DNA of 64,000 nucleotides from Dyella jiangningensis (GTDB taxonomy: Bacteria; Pseudomonadota; Gammaproteobacteria; Xanthomonadales; Rhodanobacteraceae), in the NCBI GenBank assembly GCA_000632805.1, contig CP007444.1:2046001-2110000 (forward strand). The letters are read 5' to 3'. The notes below the pieces were generated by a model. The model was not told where the DNA came from. It ran no database searches and saw nothing but the letters and a program-made list of their open reading frames with translations. Positions 34,823 to 43,416 of the stretch are shown here, piece after piece. The translations under genes were made by a program, and so were the position numbers. Within the stretch, counting starts at the first letter, position 1, and every line of letters starts with the position of its first letter.

Positions 34823-37800
34823 CCTCGTGATCCAATGTTTTTGCGTTCGAGCCACGGCTGGCGACCATCATACGGAGAAGAGCCTTGAACCGGCCCCATC
34901 CTCCCTTGGGACGGCGAAATGCGATGGAAGCCGGCACGGACAACTCGACGGCCGTCCCCGCGCCCGGGCGGCTGGACAGCGTCAGCCGTGCTCGCAGGCT
35001 CGCGGCACGCTCGTGCATGCCCTTCAAACCCCAGTGTCCGGCCGAACCTTCCGTGGCAACCGCATCCACATCGAAGCCAATGCCATCGTCAACGACGCTG
35101 AGCGCAAGCCACTTTCGCTCATAACCGACGCTGACATCGATGCGACCGGGTTGCGCGTGACGGAATGCATTCGCCATGGACTCCCGCACAATCTGCAGTA
35201 CTTCGTCGCCGACGGCGGGATGAAGGGGCCGTGGCGTGCCTTCCACCGTGAGCCTGAAGACGACGCGCCCATCGTGGCCCATCGCCTCTCCCATCTGGCG
35301 AAGCGCGCTCTCCAGGTTGATCCCCTGCTCCATCGCTCGCAAGTTCGTCACGCGGTCCCGGCCTTCGATGATGACCTCGTCCGCGTGATCGAGAGCCTTT
35401 TCCATGAGTTCGCGGGCGGGCTCCGAGGGAGGTATGCGCTCCATGGCGAACTGAAAGCGGAGCATCAAGCCCTGCACGGCCTGCAAGAGCGTGTCGTGCA
35501 GTTCGCGCGCGATGCGCTCACGCTCGGCATGCCTTTCCTCGAAGAGGGTGCGCAGTTGAGACTTGACGTGCGCCATGCGCAACGCGAAGAGCATCCAGAG
35601 CACCAGCGCAGCTGCGGCAACGACGAGGAGCATGAACCAGTTGGTCTGGTAGAACGCAGGGAGCACCGTGAAATTCAATGTTGCGCCCGCTTTCCACGTG
35701 TCGTCACCGCTGTCCGCGACGACGTGGAAACCATACGTACCCGGCGGCAGGTCGGTATAGAACGCCTGGCGCCGCTGCCCTGCTTCCACCCAATCCTGAT
35801 CATGGCCGTCGAGGCGGTAGCGGAAGCGAACGTGTTGAGGCACGGCAAGGCCGATCGCGGTGTAATCGAGTTGTATGTCACGGGTCAATGCCGGCAGCGC
35901 GAGTTCGCCAGTGACCCCATACGCGTTGCGGTCCGCCGTCAAACTCTCGATGTGCACGGGCAACGCGCGGTCGCTCGCCATGCCCTTGCGCGGATCCAGT
36001 GTCTGAAGGTCGACGCCGTTGGCGAACCACAACGTGCCGTCCGGCGCGCGCGCGATCCTCTTCTGGAACGGCGCGCGCCCGGGACGCACGCCGTCCAGGG
36101 CGCCCAGAACGCGGGCCTCGACCGGATGGGCCGGGTCGTGTAGCGCGTGCTCGACGTCCGAAAGCGAGAGCTTGACCAGTCCGCAGCCGGCAAAGAGCCA
36201 TAACGCACCGTCTTCACCATCGGTCACGCCGTTCACCGGGTCACACGGAAGTCCGTCCTTGGAGGACAGCACGCGCGACACCCCGCTCTTGTAGGCGATC
36301 AGCCCCTTGCTCGTCGCCCCGAGCACCAAGCCATCACCCGTGATGGCAACGTCGGTGACCTGCGTGTCCAGGCCCGTCTGTATCCGCTCGCCGTTCGGTC
36401 GAGCCAGCTCGCCGTTCTGAAGCCCAAGCCACACGGCGCCCGTGCGGTCCGACGCCATGGATCGCACTGGCAGGTACTTGGGCGCGGCGAACTCGTCGAC
36501 AACCTTGTCGGCCTCAATGCGTACGAGTCTGGACGGATGACCGCGCAGCGTCGCCCATATGGCACCGCCCGCGTCTTGCGCCAGCGCAAATACCATCCCT
36601 CGCAGCGGCTTGCCGCCGCGGTCGAGAACGGCGGAAAACTTCCCGTCGGCGTAGATCCAGAGGCTCTCGTCAAGGCCGACCCAAAGGCGCCCTGCCTTGT
36701 CTTCAAAGAGTGACGTGACCTGGGTGCCCGGCAGCTCCTTGCCGGCGCGAAGCGAACGGAACTCACCATGGTCGAGAACATCCAGGCTGTTGGCAGTACC
36801 TGCCCAGATCCTGCCTTCCCTGTCGGCGAGTACGGAGTCCACTTCGTCGACAGCCAAGCCCTCGCGAGTCGTGTAGCTCCACACCCTGAAGTCACGGAAC
36901 CGATCGATGCCTCCCGAGGTCGTCACCCACATGTTTCCCTCCTTGTCTTCAAAGAAGGAATAGATGCCGTCACCGGTCAGGCCGTCTTTACTGCCAAAGT
37001 GATCGACCCAGCCCGACGCGATCCGGTAGATGCCGTGGTCGATGGTTCCTATCCACAGCGCACCCTCGCGATCGCGGAACAGGGCTTGGACGGCGATCGA
37101 ACTTCCGTCCATGTCGGGCGCGCGAAACGGTCGCCATTGTTCACCCTCCAGGCGTTGAAGCCCCAGGCCTGGGCCGGTCATGGGCAGCCCCGCCCAGATC
37201 TCGTTGCCGGGCTCGCGCGCAAGAACGAGCATGCCAGGCGTGCCTGCCTTGATTTTTGCTTCGATGGGAAATGATTTGGATGGCGTGTGTTCGCGCCATT
37301 GCACCAGCGACGTGTCCGACCCCATCCAGAACGTGCCGCGGCCGTCGGTAACCACGCGGTCGCAACACGCCGCCGTGACGTCCAGGCCGTCTTCCTTCCC
37401 ATGGCACGAGAGCCCGCGATCGGACACCTCGCACATCGGCTTGTGCTGGTTGCCTCGCGCAAGCAACCAGATCTTTCCACGCCCGTCCTCGACCAATGCG
37501 GCCGCGCTGCCTTCGACCCCCGCGTAGTCGGTCAGCTTGCCGTCTTTCCATCGGCTCAGGCCACCCGACGTGCCGATCCACAGGCTGCCGTCCGTGGAGC
37601 CGAGGAGTGCGGTGACAAAAGGATTGTGCAATCGGCTGCTTGTCAGGGTGTCGAGCGGAACGAAGCGCGCACCGTCGTATCGAACAACGCCCGCCTGCGT
37701 ACCGATCCACAAGTAGCCGTCGGTCGTCTGGGCCATCGGAAAGGCGGGTGCGGGCAGCTGTCCATCCTGCAATCGCCACGCCGTGTGACCGTATTGCGAC

Positions 37801-37964
37801 AGCAGGCGGCTGGCGTCGACGGCGCGGGCAAGCCCGCTGACCCCAAACATCAACGCCAGAAACAGAGTGACTGCGCCCCGAAACCAGCAAGAGACATGGG
37901 GGCGCGAGCCGAGCGTTCTTTCAAATCGGTGCGCCACACCTTCTCTCTCAATTTTGGCCAACAT
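34815..37964 (-). CDS. Propeller-type sensor histidine kinase (Reg_prop, Y_Y_Y, HisKA_3, HATPase)
   Basis: 1049 aa from the ATG at 37964; the frame opens at 38072, but the region before lacks a signal. The N-terminus has a signal/TM segment (VTLFLALMFGVSGLARA). Residues about 70-690 hold repeated two-component propeller blades (DGYLWIGTQAGVVRYDG, DREGALWIGTIDHGIYR, DREGRIWAGTANSLDVLD, GRLWVGLDESLWIYADG), followed by a Y_Y_Y domain (LDYTAIGLAVPQHVRFRYRL). A single TM lies at about 773-795. The kinase core has RELHDTLLQAVQG with His823 and an N-box (RESMANAFRHA). No receiver is attached. It senses something in the periplasm and phosphorylates the adjacent regulator. Confidence 0.92.
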   Translation of the reverse strand: MLAKIEREGVAHRFERTLGSRPHVSCWFRGAVTLFLALMFGVSGLARAVDASRLLSQYGHTAWRLQDGQLPAPAFPMAQTTDGYLWIGTQAGVVRYDGARFVPLDTLTSSRLHNPFVTALLGSTDGSLWIGTSGGLSRWKDGKLTDYAGVEGSAAALVEDGRGKIWLLARGNQHKPMCEVSDRGLSCHGKEDGLDVTAACCDRVVTDGRGTFWMGSDTSLVQWREHTPSKSFPIEAKIKAGTPGMLVLAREPGNEIWAGLPMTGPGLGLQRLEGEQWRPFRAPDMDGSSIAVQALFRDREGALWIGTIDHGIYRIASGWVDHFGSKDGLTGDGIYSFFEDKEGNMWVTTSGGIDRFRDFRVWSYTTREGLAVDEVDSVLADREGRIWAGTANSLDVLDHGEFRSLRAGKELPGTQVTSLFEDKAGRLWVGLDESLWIYADGKFSAVLDRGGKPLRGMVFALAQDAGGAIWATLRGHPSRLVRIEADKVVDEFAAPKYLPVRSMASDRTGAVWLGLQNGELARPNGERIQTGLDTQVTDVAITGDGLVLGATSKGLIAYKSGVSRVLSSKDGLPCDPVNGVTDGEDGALWLFAGCGLVKLSLSDVEHALHDPAHPVEARVLGALDGVRPGRAPFQKRIARAPDGTLWFANGVDLQTLDPRKGMASDRALPVHIESLTADRNAYGVTGELALPALTRDIQLDYTAIGLAVPQHVRFRYRLDGHDQDWVEAGQRRQAFYTDLPPGTYGFHVVADSGDDTWKAGATLNFTVLPAFYQTNWFMLLVVAAAALVLWMLFALRMAHVKSQLRTLFEERHAERERIARELHDTLLQAVQGLMLRFQFAMERIPPSEPARELMEKALDHADEVIIEGRDRVTNLRAMEQGINLESALRQMGEAMGHDGRVVFRLTVEGTPRPLHPAVGDEVLQIVRESMANAFRHAQPGRIDVSVGYERKWLALSVVDDGIGFDVDAVATEGSAGHWGLKGMHERAASLRARLTLSSRPGAGTAVELSVPASIAFRRPKGGWGRFKALLRMMVASRGSNAKTLDHEDV

Positions 37965-38113
37965 GGCGGCGATCTTCACCCAAGATGGTCCGATTGCAAA
38001 TCTTTCCGGACTATCCGCCGGCTCCGCCGCCTCATGCCATGACCCGAAAGGGTGATCGCGTCTTTCCTCCAAGTGGGGAAGATGCCTGGAAAGAAGCCGC
38101 CTAGGCTGTCGGC

Positions 38114-38500
38114 ATGCAACGCATATTCTCCATGTTTCCCGTCGGACTGCCCGGTGCCGGCCTGGTTTGCCTGCGCCTCACCGCAGCGCTTTCGCTATGC
38201 CTGACGACCCAGTGGGTACGAGCGGGATTTCCGGCGATCGCATGGCTGCTGGAGATCCTCTGCTTCCTGATGGTCGTTGGTTTCGCCACGCCGGTGCTCG
38301 CGACGCTTTGCGCGCTGGTGGGGATCTACGCGCTGATCAGCTCGGGCGGCACGGCATGGAACTGCGCGGGGATATCGATCCCTGTAGCCCTGGCGCTTGC
38401 ACTGCTTGGGCCGGGCGGCTACTCGGTCGATGCCCGGCTGTTCGGACGGCGAAGCGTCGTGATCAACGATCCGAGCGAGCCACCGGAACGAAAACACTGA
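38114..38500 (+). CDS. DoxX-like small membrane protein
   Basis: 128 aa. Four hydrophobic segments lie at about 12-30, 40-58, 61-76 and 85-101, and the ending ALALLGPGGYSVDARLFGRR is the usual C-terminus of DoxX-type proteins. It is divergent from the sensor kinase with about 150 bp between the two starts. It is the first gene of a co-directional run of six genes. DoxX-like proteins are often linked to redox or thiol systems; a specific role here is not shown. Confidence 0.75.
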   Translation: MQRIFSMFPVGLPGAGLVCLRLTAALSLCLTTQWVRAGFPAIAWLLEILCFLMVVGFATPVLATLCALVGIYALISSGGTAWNCAGISIPVALALALLGPGGYSVDARLFGRRSVVINDPSEPPERKH

Positions 38501-38586
38501 ACGACGCCTCGCACGCGCGGTGCCGCAAGCGACCCCTGACCTATGCACGCAGTGACCTCACCCACTTCAGAAAGGCAGGATCACCC

Positions 38587-39147
38587 ATGAAGCGCAAGAC
38601 GAAACTGTTGATTGCCGGATCGCTGTTGGCGGCCGGAACGCTGGCCGGAGCCGCCTTCGCCGTATCGGCTCAGGACAAATACGCACTGAAGGTGCCGGGA
38701 GGCCTTGCCTTCTCCGAATTCAAGGGATACGAGAACTGGCAGGTTGTTTCCGTCAGTGAAGATGGCGGGCTGCTCGCGGTGGTGATGGCCAACACCACCA
38801 TGATCGACGCGTTCAAGTCCGGCATACCGGGCAACGGCAAGCCGTTCCCCGACGGCTCGAAGATGGCCAAGGTCCACTGGAACACCAAGAAGCTGGAAAC
38901 CTTTCCCGCCGCGACCGTGCCCGCCACGCAACACGACGTCGACTTCATGGTGAAGGACAGCAAGCGATTTGCGGACAGTGGCGGGTGGGGCTACGCCGTG
39001 TTCGACCGCGACGCCGCAACCGACACGTTCACGCCCGGCACCAGGGCGAGCAATCCGCCGCAGGACAACGATGCGAAATGCGGATACGCCTGCCACACCA
39101 TCGTGAAGGGGCGTGACTACGTTTTCACCGAGTACGCCAAACGGTAA
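38587..39147 (+). CDS. Cytochrome P460 family protein with a CX3CH heme motif
   Basis: 186 aa from the ATG at 38587; the longer frame from 38167 has no signal. Signal peptide KLLIAGSLLAAGTLAGAAFA. The fold is cytochrome P460: GYENWQVVSVSEDGGLLAVV, PFPDGSKMAKVHWNTKKLE and FADSGGWGYAVFDRD. The heme-attachment site is CGYACH (Cys-x3-Cys-His) rather than the usual CxxCH, confirmed at codon level. Its neighbour at 40296 has the canonical CFACH. P460 cytochromes hold a Lys cross-linked heme in the periplasm and can oxidise hydroxylamine or detoxify NO. Here the physiological role is unknown. Confidence 0.85.
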   Translation: MKRKTKLLIAGSLLAAGTLAGAAFAVSAQDKYALKVPGGLAFSEFKGYENWQVVSVSEDGGLLAVVMANTTMIDAFKSGIPGNGKPFPDGSKMAKVHWNTKKLETFPAATVPATQHDVDFMVKDSKRFADSGGWGYAVFDRDAATDTFTPGTRASNPPQDNDAKCGYACHTIVKGRDYVFTEYAKR

Positions 39148-39242
39148 TCGCACGGGTCGCGGTGTGTGCCGCGACATGGGCCGGGAGCCAGTCGCGCCTT
39201 TCCCGACGTTGTCCCTGATTGACTGCTCATCGGAGAGCCAAC

Positions 39243-40274
39243 ATGCATGTGAAAACGAACTTCTCGGGCCGCGGCCTCCTGCGCGCCGCCCTCGCCACCG
39301 TACTGGTCTCCCAGATGGGCCTGCCTGGCCATGCGCTTGCGCAGTCAACGGCCGCCGCGACGATGGCCAGGCCCGATGCCTGGGGCCCGCTCAAGCATGT
39401 TCACGCCGGCGTGCTCGATGTCGCCTATGCGGAAATGGGGCCGGCGGATGGCCCCGTGGTCATCCTGCTGCATGGCTGGCCCTACGACATCCACAGCTAT
39501 GAACAAGTGGCGCCCGCACTGGCAGCCAAGGGGTACCGGGTGCTGTTGCCGTATGCGCGCGGTTATGGCGATACGCGTTTCCTGTCCGCCAGCACCCCGC
39601 GCAATGCCGAGCCAGCCGCCCTCGCGCAGGACGTCGTCGACTTCATGGATGCGCTGCATATCAAGCGCGCCGTGTTTGGCGGCTTCGACTGGGGCGCCCG
39701 TTCCGCCGATATCGTCGCGGCGCTTTGGCCGGAGCGCGTGAAAGCGTTGGTCAGCGTCAGCGGCTACCTGATCGGAACGCAGGCGGCCGGCAAGGCGCCG
39801 CTGCCGCCCAAGGCCGAATACCAATGGTGGTATCAGTTCTACTTCGCCACCGATCGTGGCCAGGAAGGCTACGCAAGGAACCATCACGATTTCGCCAAGC
39901 TGATCTGGCAATTGGCGTCGCCCAAGTGGGACCTCGACGATGCGACCTTTGAGCGTAGCGCCGCGGCTTTCGACAACCCGGATCACGTCGCGATCACCAT
40001 CCATAACTACCGCTGGCGCCTGGACCTGGCCAAAGGCGAAGCCAGGTATGCCCCGCTGGAAGCGCGCCTTGCGCAGCTGCCAAAGATCTCGGTGCCGACC
40101 ATCACCATGGAAGGCGATGCCAACGGCGCACCGCACCCGGCACCGGAAGCGTACGCCAGGCAGTTCACGGGCAAATACCAGTTTCGCCTGATCGAGGGAG
40201 GCATCGGCCACAACCTGCCGCAAGAAGCGCCGCAGGCGTTTACGCAGGCCGTGATCGACGCGGATCACCTCTGA
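39243..40274 (+). CDS. Secreted alpha/beta hydrolase, Asp-nucleophile type (epoxide hydrolase-like)
   Basis: 343 aa from the ATG at 39243 with GGAGAG upstream. An N-terminal export signal spans residues about 1-34 (RGLLRAALATVLVSQMGLPGHALA). The oxyanion segment is LLHGWPYDIHSYEQVAP. The nucleophile elbow reads GGFDWGARSADIV, so an Asp (not Ser) sits in the G-x-D-x-G position, as in epoxide hydrolases and haloalkane dehalogenases. A histidine follows in EGGIGHNLPQEAP. The protein should act in the periplasm on an epoxide, halide or similar. It lies between the two P460 genes, in the same direction. Confidence 0.85.
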   Translation: MHVKTNFSGRGLLRAALATVLVSQMGLPGHALAQSTAAATMARPDAWGPLKHVHAGVLDVAYAEMGPADGPVVILLHGWPYDIHSYEQVAPALAAKGYRVLLPYARGYGDTRFLSASTPRNAEPAALAQDVVDFMDALHIKRAVFGGFDWGARSADIVAALWPERVKALVSVSGYLIGTQAAGKAPLPPKAEYQWWYQFYFATDRGQEGYARNHHDFAKLIWQLASPKWDLDDATFERSAAAFDNPDHVAITIHNYRWRLDLAKGEARYAPLEARLAQLPKISVPTITMEGDANGAPHPAPEAYARQFTGKYQFRLIEGGIGHNLPQEAPQAFTQAVIDADHL

Positions 40275-40295
40275 CCGGCCGCGGAGAATACTCCC

Positions 40296-40805
40296 ATGAG
40301 AGCCATGCACGCTTCGCTGCTCGCCACGGCTGCCGGTTCACTCGCCATAGCCGCCCTGGCGCTCGCCACGGAACCTGCCGACAAGGGCCTGGTGTCGCCG
40401 ATCTATGGCGTCTCCCTGCCCCACGGTTATCGCCAGTGGGAGGTGATCGCCCCAGCGATGGAAGGGGCGCCGCTTGATGAGTTGCGCGTGGTGGTTGGCA
40501 ATGCGACCGCGGCCAGGGCCTACCGAAGCCACACGTTGCCGTTCCCGGACGGCAGCGTGCTGGTGAAGCTGGCGTGGAAGCAAAAACCATCGCCGGAGTT
40601 CGCGCCGGCAACGATTCCGGGTGCTGCCACCACGGTGCAGGTGATGGTCAAGGATGCCACGCGATATGCGGCGACGGGCGGCTGGGGCTTTGGCCGCTTC
40701 ATCGACGGCAAGCCCGCGGATGAAGCGCAGCACCGCTCTTGTTTTGCGTGTCATCAGGCCAGGGTGAATGGCCATGATTTCGTATTCACCCGTCTCGCGC
40801 CGTAG
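40296..40805 (+). CDS. Cytochrome P460 family protein with a canonical CXXCH motif
   Basis: 169 aa, ATG at 40296, 21 nt after the hydrolase. Signal peptide ATAAGSLAIAALALA. The P460 pattern is retained: GYRQWEVIAPAMEGAPLDELRVVVGN, PFPDGSVLVKLAWKQKPS, RYAATGGWGFGRFIDGKP, and heme site CFACH followed by GHDFVFT. It is shorter than the paralogue at 38587 and only moderately similar. Periplasmic c-type heme protein; role unknown, possibly electron transfer or NO/hydroxylamine chemistry. Confidence 0.86.
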   Translation: MRAMHASLLATAAGSLAIAALALATEPADKGLVSPIYGVSLPHGYRQWEVIAPAMEGAPLDELRVVVGNATAARAYRSHTLPFPDGSVLVKLAWKQKPSPEFAPATIPGAATTVQVMVKDATRYAATGGWGFGRFIDGKPADEAQHRSCFACHQARVNGHDFVFTRLAP

Positions 40806-40831
40806 CTCGCGCCGCGTGCACAGGAGCACTC

Positions 40832-41662
40832 ATGTCTCAACGATGGTTGATTACCGGATGTTCGCGCGGTCTCGGTCGCGCCCTGGCAGAAGCGGTATTG
40901 CAGGCAGGACATCGCCTCATAGCGACCGCGCGTGATCCCCTGTCATTGGAAGGGCTCGTGCGGCAGTACGGTGACGCCGTGCGGGCGGTGGCGCTGGACG
41001 TGGTCGACGAGTCCGCCGCGAAAGCAGCCGTCCAGACGGCGATGGAAGCCTTCGGCGGACTCGACGTACTCGTGAACAACGCCGGCTATGGCAACGTCAA
41101 CGCCATCGAGGACACATCGATCGAGGAGTTTCGTCGCCAGATCGACACCAACCTGTTCGGCACGATCATTGTGACCAAGGCGGCCATACCCCTCATGCGG
41201 GAACAGCGCAGCGGCCACATCATCCAGTTTTCTTCGGTAGGTGGGCGCGTCGGCGCTCCGGGACGGGCGCCCTATTCCGCGGCCAAGTGGGCCGTCGAGG
41301 GTTTCTCGGAAGTGCTGGCACGCGAAATGGCGCTGGTCGATGTGAAGGTCACGGTGATCGAGCCGGGCGGCTTTCGCACCGATTTCGCCGGCGCATCGAC
41401 GGTGCTGGAGGATGGACGCGCCGAATACGACGCTGTCGTCGGCGCAGCGGCGCGCATGCAGCGCGACTACAACGGGCGGCAACCCGGCGATCCCGTGCGT
41501 GCCGCGCAAGCCATCCTCAAGGTGGCGGCCCTGGCGCATCCGCCATTACGACTCGCGTTGGGCAGCGATGCCGTGGCTGCGATTGCCGGCGCGGACCAGG
41601 CCCGTCTCGCCGAACTGGAGCGGTGGCGTGAACTGAGTATTTCCACCGATTTTCCCGCCTAG
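40832..41662 (+). CDS. Short-chain dehydrogenase/reductase (classical SDR)
   Basis: 276 aa. TGCSRGLGRALAEAV at residues 7-21, NNAGYGN at about 85, and catalytic YSAAK with ISFSSVGGR-like Ser upstream (QFSSVGGRVGAPGRAPYSAAK). The start at 40832 follows the P460 gene by 26 nt, so it is in the same transcript. Unlike the surrounding proteins it has no signal peptide and is cytosolic. It probably handles the carbonyl or alcohol product of the hydrolase step, but this is inference. Confidence 0.93.
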   Translation: MSQRWLITGCSRGLGRALAEAVLQAGHRLIATARDPLSLEGLVRQYGDAVRAVALDVVDESAAKAAVQTAMEAFGGLDVLVNNAGYGNVNAIEDTSIEEFRRQIDTNLFGTIIVTKAAIPLMREQRSGHIIQFSSVGGRVGAPGRAPYSAAKWAVEGFSEVLAREMALVDVKVTVIEPGGFRTDFAGASTVLEDGRAEYDAVVGAAARMQRDYNGRQPGDPVRAAQAILKVAALAHPPLRLALGSDAVAAIAGADQARLAELERWRELSISTDFPA

Positions 41663-41750
41663 CGGCGCGCACTCAGCTGTGGCGCGCTCAGAGGTTTTGT
41701 GTTCGTTCCGGCCGGCCTCCCTGCCCGGCTGCCACTTCAAGGAGATCAAA

Positions 41751-42539
41751 ATGAGGAAGATTTTCGTCGCGCTCGTCATGGGCGTCGCCACGACACTGGC
41801 CATGAGCGCGTCCGCGCAGATGTCAAAGCCTGCGCAAAAGCCGGTCATCGTCCTGGTACATGGCGCCTTTGCCGACGCATCAAGCTGGAATGGCGTCGTG
41901 AATGTGCTGAAGAAGGACGGCTATTTTGTCATCGCCGCGGCCAACCCGTTGCGTGGCGCAAAGAGCGACGGCGCGTACATCGGCAGCCTGGTGTCCGATC
42001 TCAAAACGCCTGTGGTGCTCGTTGGCCATTCGTATGGCGGCAACGTCATTACCGAGGCCGCCAACGGCCGCTCCAACGTAAAAGCGCTGGTGTACGTCAG
42101 TGCGTTCGCACCCGAAACGGGCGAGACGTTGGGAGAATTGACGGGCAAGTTCCCCGGCAGCACGCTTGGGCAGGCGCTCGCACCTGCGGCCGATCTCGCC
42201 GACGGCGGCAAGGATCTGTACATCCAGCAGGATAAATTCCACGCGCAGTTCGCCGCGGATGTACCGACCGCCGAAGCCACGCTGATGGCCGCCACGCAGC
42301 GCCCGCTGCTGCAGGCGGCGCTCGACGAAAAGGCAGGCGCGGCGGCGTGGAAAACCCTCCCGTCCTGGTGGATCTACGGCGACGCCGACAAGAACATCCC
42401 GCCGCAGGCGATGGCTTTCATGGCAAAGCGCGCGGCAGCCAAGGATGTCGAGGTGGTCAAGGGTGCATCGCACGTCGTGATGGTGTCGCACCCGGATGCA
42501 GTGGCGCGCCTGATCGAAAAGGCCGCTGCGGCGAACTGA
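41751..42539 (+). CDS. Secreted alpha/beta hydrolase, Ser-nucleophile type
   Basis: 262 aa from the ATG at 41751, behind a strong AAGGAG 7 nt upstream. Signal peptide KIFVALVMGVATTLAMSASA. VIVLVHGAFADASSWNGVV and the Ser nucleophile elbow VGHSYGGNVITEAA are typical; the acid and His lie in the C-terminus (IPPQAMAFMAKR and GASHVVMVSHPDAV). This type resembles carboxylesterase/EstA-like proteins of Xanthomonadales. It ends the six-gene run; a strong hairpin follows at 42566-42595. Confidence 0.9.
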   Translation: MRKIFVALVMGVATTLAMSASAQMSKPAQKPVIVLVHGAFADASSWNGVVNVLKKDGYFVIAAANPLRGAKSDGAYIGSLVSDLKTPVVLVGHSYGGNVITEAANGRSNVKALVYVSAFAPETGETLGELTGKFPGSTLGQALAPAADLADGGKDLYIQQDKFHAQFAADVPTAEATLMAATQRPLLQAALDEKAGAAAWKTLPSWWIYGDADKNIPPQAMAFMAKRAAAKDVEVVKGASHVVMVSHPDAVARLIEKAAAAN

Positions 42540-42565
42540 GATCGCGGCGCCGCGAAGGCGGCCTG

Positions 42566-42595
42566 GTCCGGGGCGCGAACGAGGGCGCCCCGGAC
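42566..42595 (+). terminator. 11-bp perfect GC hairpin after the hydrolase operon
   Basis: GTCCGGGGCGC (42566-42576) and GCGCCCCGGAC (42585-42595) pair fully around an 8-nt loop, 27 nt past the stop. No poly-T follows. A smaller palindrome CGCGGCGCCGCG (42543-42554) sits just before. Likely an mRNA-end or terminator hairpin. Confidence 0.5.
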
Positions 42596-42804
42596 GATCG
42601 CTTGCCTCATGACGATGACTGGCGCGGCGAAATCCTGCTTCCGAAACGACCGGCTGTGTCTCGTCGCGCCGGTGCCCCTCGAACACAGACAGCGTCGCAG
42701 GGACAGCCAAGGTGCCTCCGGGTTCCCAATCGATGCACCCGTGACATGCCACCACCCAGTTGCAATGCGAAATCCGCCTTGCGGCGAATGCCTGCGAGAG
42801 GGTC

Positions 42805-43176
42805 ATGCAGTCCGAACTCACTCACCCGATTGCCTATGCGCTCACGATCAGTCGGGCTCTCTGGGAGTTCGCCAACGACTCCGTGAACCACGGCGAATTG
42901 CCGAAGCCCGTGGCCACTGCCATGTCGGGCGGGGCCAGCATGGCGGTCGTACGTCTAAGGCAGTTCCTCGCCGCCAGTCGTTGCCCGTCAGGTGAGAGCA
43001 CCCACGCGCTGAAGCGAGTCATGGTCGACCTGGAGGCCATGTCCCGCCTTGCCGAGACCGTGGTCACGCAAGACATGACTTCGCAGACGACGGCGCGCAT
43101 CGCGATGGCGGTGCGATGCACGGCGTTTCAGGTGGCGGCGCGACTCAAGCAGATCGATCAAGCACTGGATCTCTAG
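42805..43176 (+). CDS. Hypothetical helical protein (123 aa)
   Basis: Started from the ATG at 42805 (MQSELTHPIAYALTISRALWEFAND), with GAGAGGG upstream; the frame opens at 42760. The protein should be mostly helical, has a short charged middle and no signal or TM. No family is recognised. It stands between the hydrolase hairpin and the hsp20 leader. It could be a small regulatory protein, but nothing in the sequence says so. Confidence 0.6.
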   Translation: MQSELTHPIAYALTISRALWEFANDSVNHGELPKPVATAMSGGASMAVVRLRQFLAASRCPSGESTHALKRVMVDLEAMSRLAETVVTQDMTSQTTARIAMAVRCTAFQVAARLKQIDQALDL

Positions 43177-43298
43177 AGCCGGCCCCGCAAGCGCAACATT
43201 TCCGGGCATCGCACACTGCGCGACCTGGATTGCGGGCAGGCATTTCACCGGTCATTTCGGTTGAGAAACAAATGCTAAACAGCCTGTTTCCAACCCTC

Positions 43299-43326
43299 TT
43301 GCCAAAGCCATCGAGCTGATTATCTT
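43299..43326 (+). promoter_or_regulatory. Sigma70-like promoter of hsp20
   Basis: TTGCCA (43299-43304) and TATCTT (43321-43326), 16 bp apart. The predicted start of transcription (about 43333) falls just before the first hairpin of the leader. No good sigma32-type box was seen. Confidence 0.35.
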
Positions 43327-43334
43327 TGCGCTCC

Positions 43335-43416
43335 GCCGATCGCTTCGGGATCGGCGCAGGCTGCGCCAAGCGTGGCCGCAGTCCACTCCCATGTTGCTTT
43401 CCAGAGGATATGGCAA
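43335..43416 (+). promoter_or_regulatory. ROSE-like RNA thermometer candidate in the hsp20 leader
   Basis: Leader hairpin I: GCCGATC (43335-43341) with GATCGGC (43349-43355). Hairpin II: GGCGCA (43353-43358) with TGCGCC (43362-43367). The last hairpin pairs TTGC (43394-43397) with GCAA (43413-43416), and CC (43401-43402) with GG (43406-43407), covering the AGAGGA ribosome site and the A of the ATG. A UUGCU segment facing the Shine-Dalgarno is the hallmark of ROSE elements known from Hsp20 mRNAs. Not folded by computer. Confidence 0.4.
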
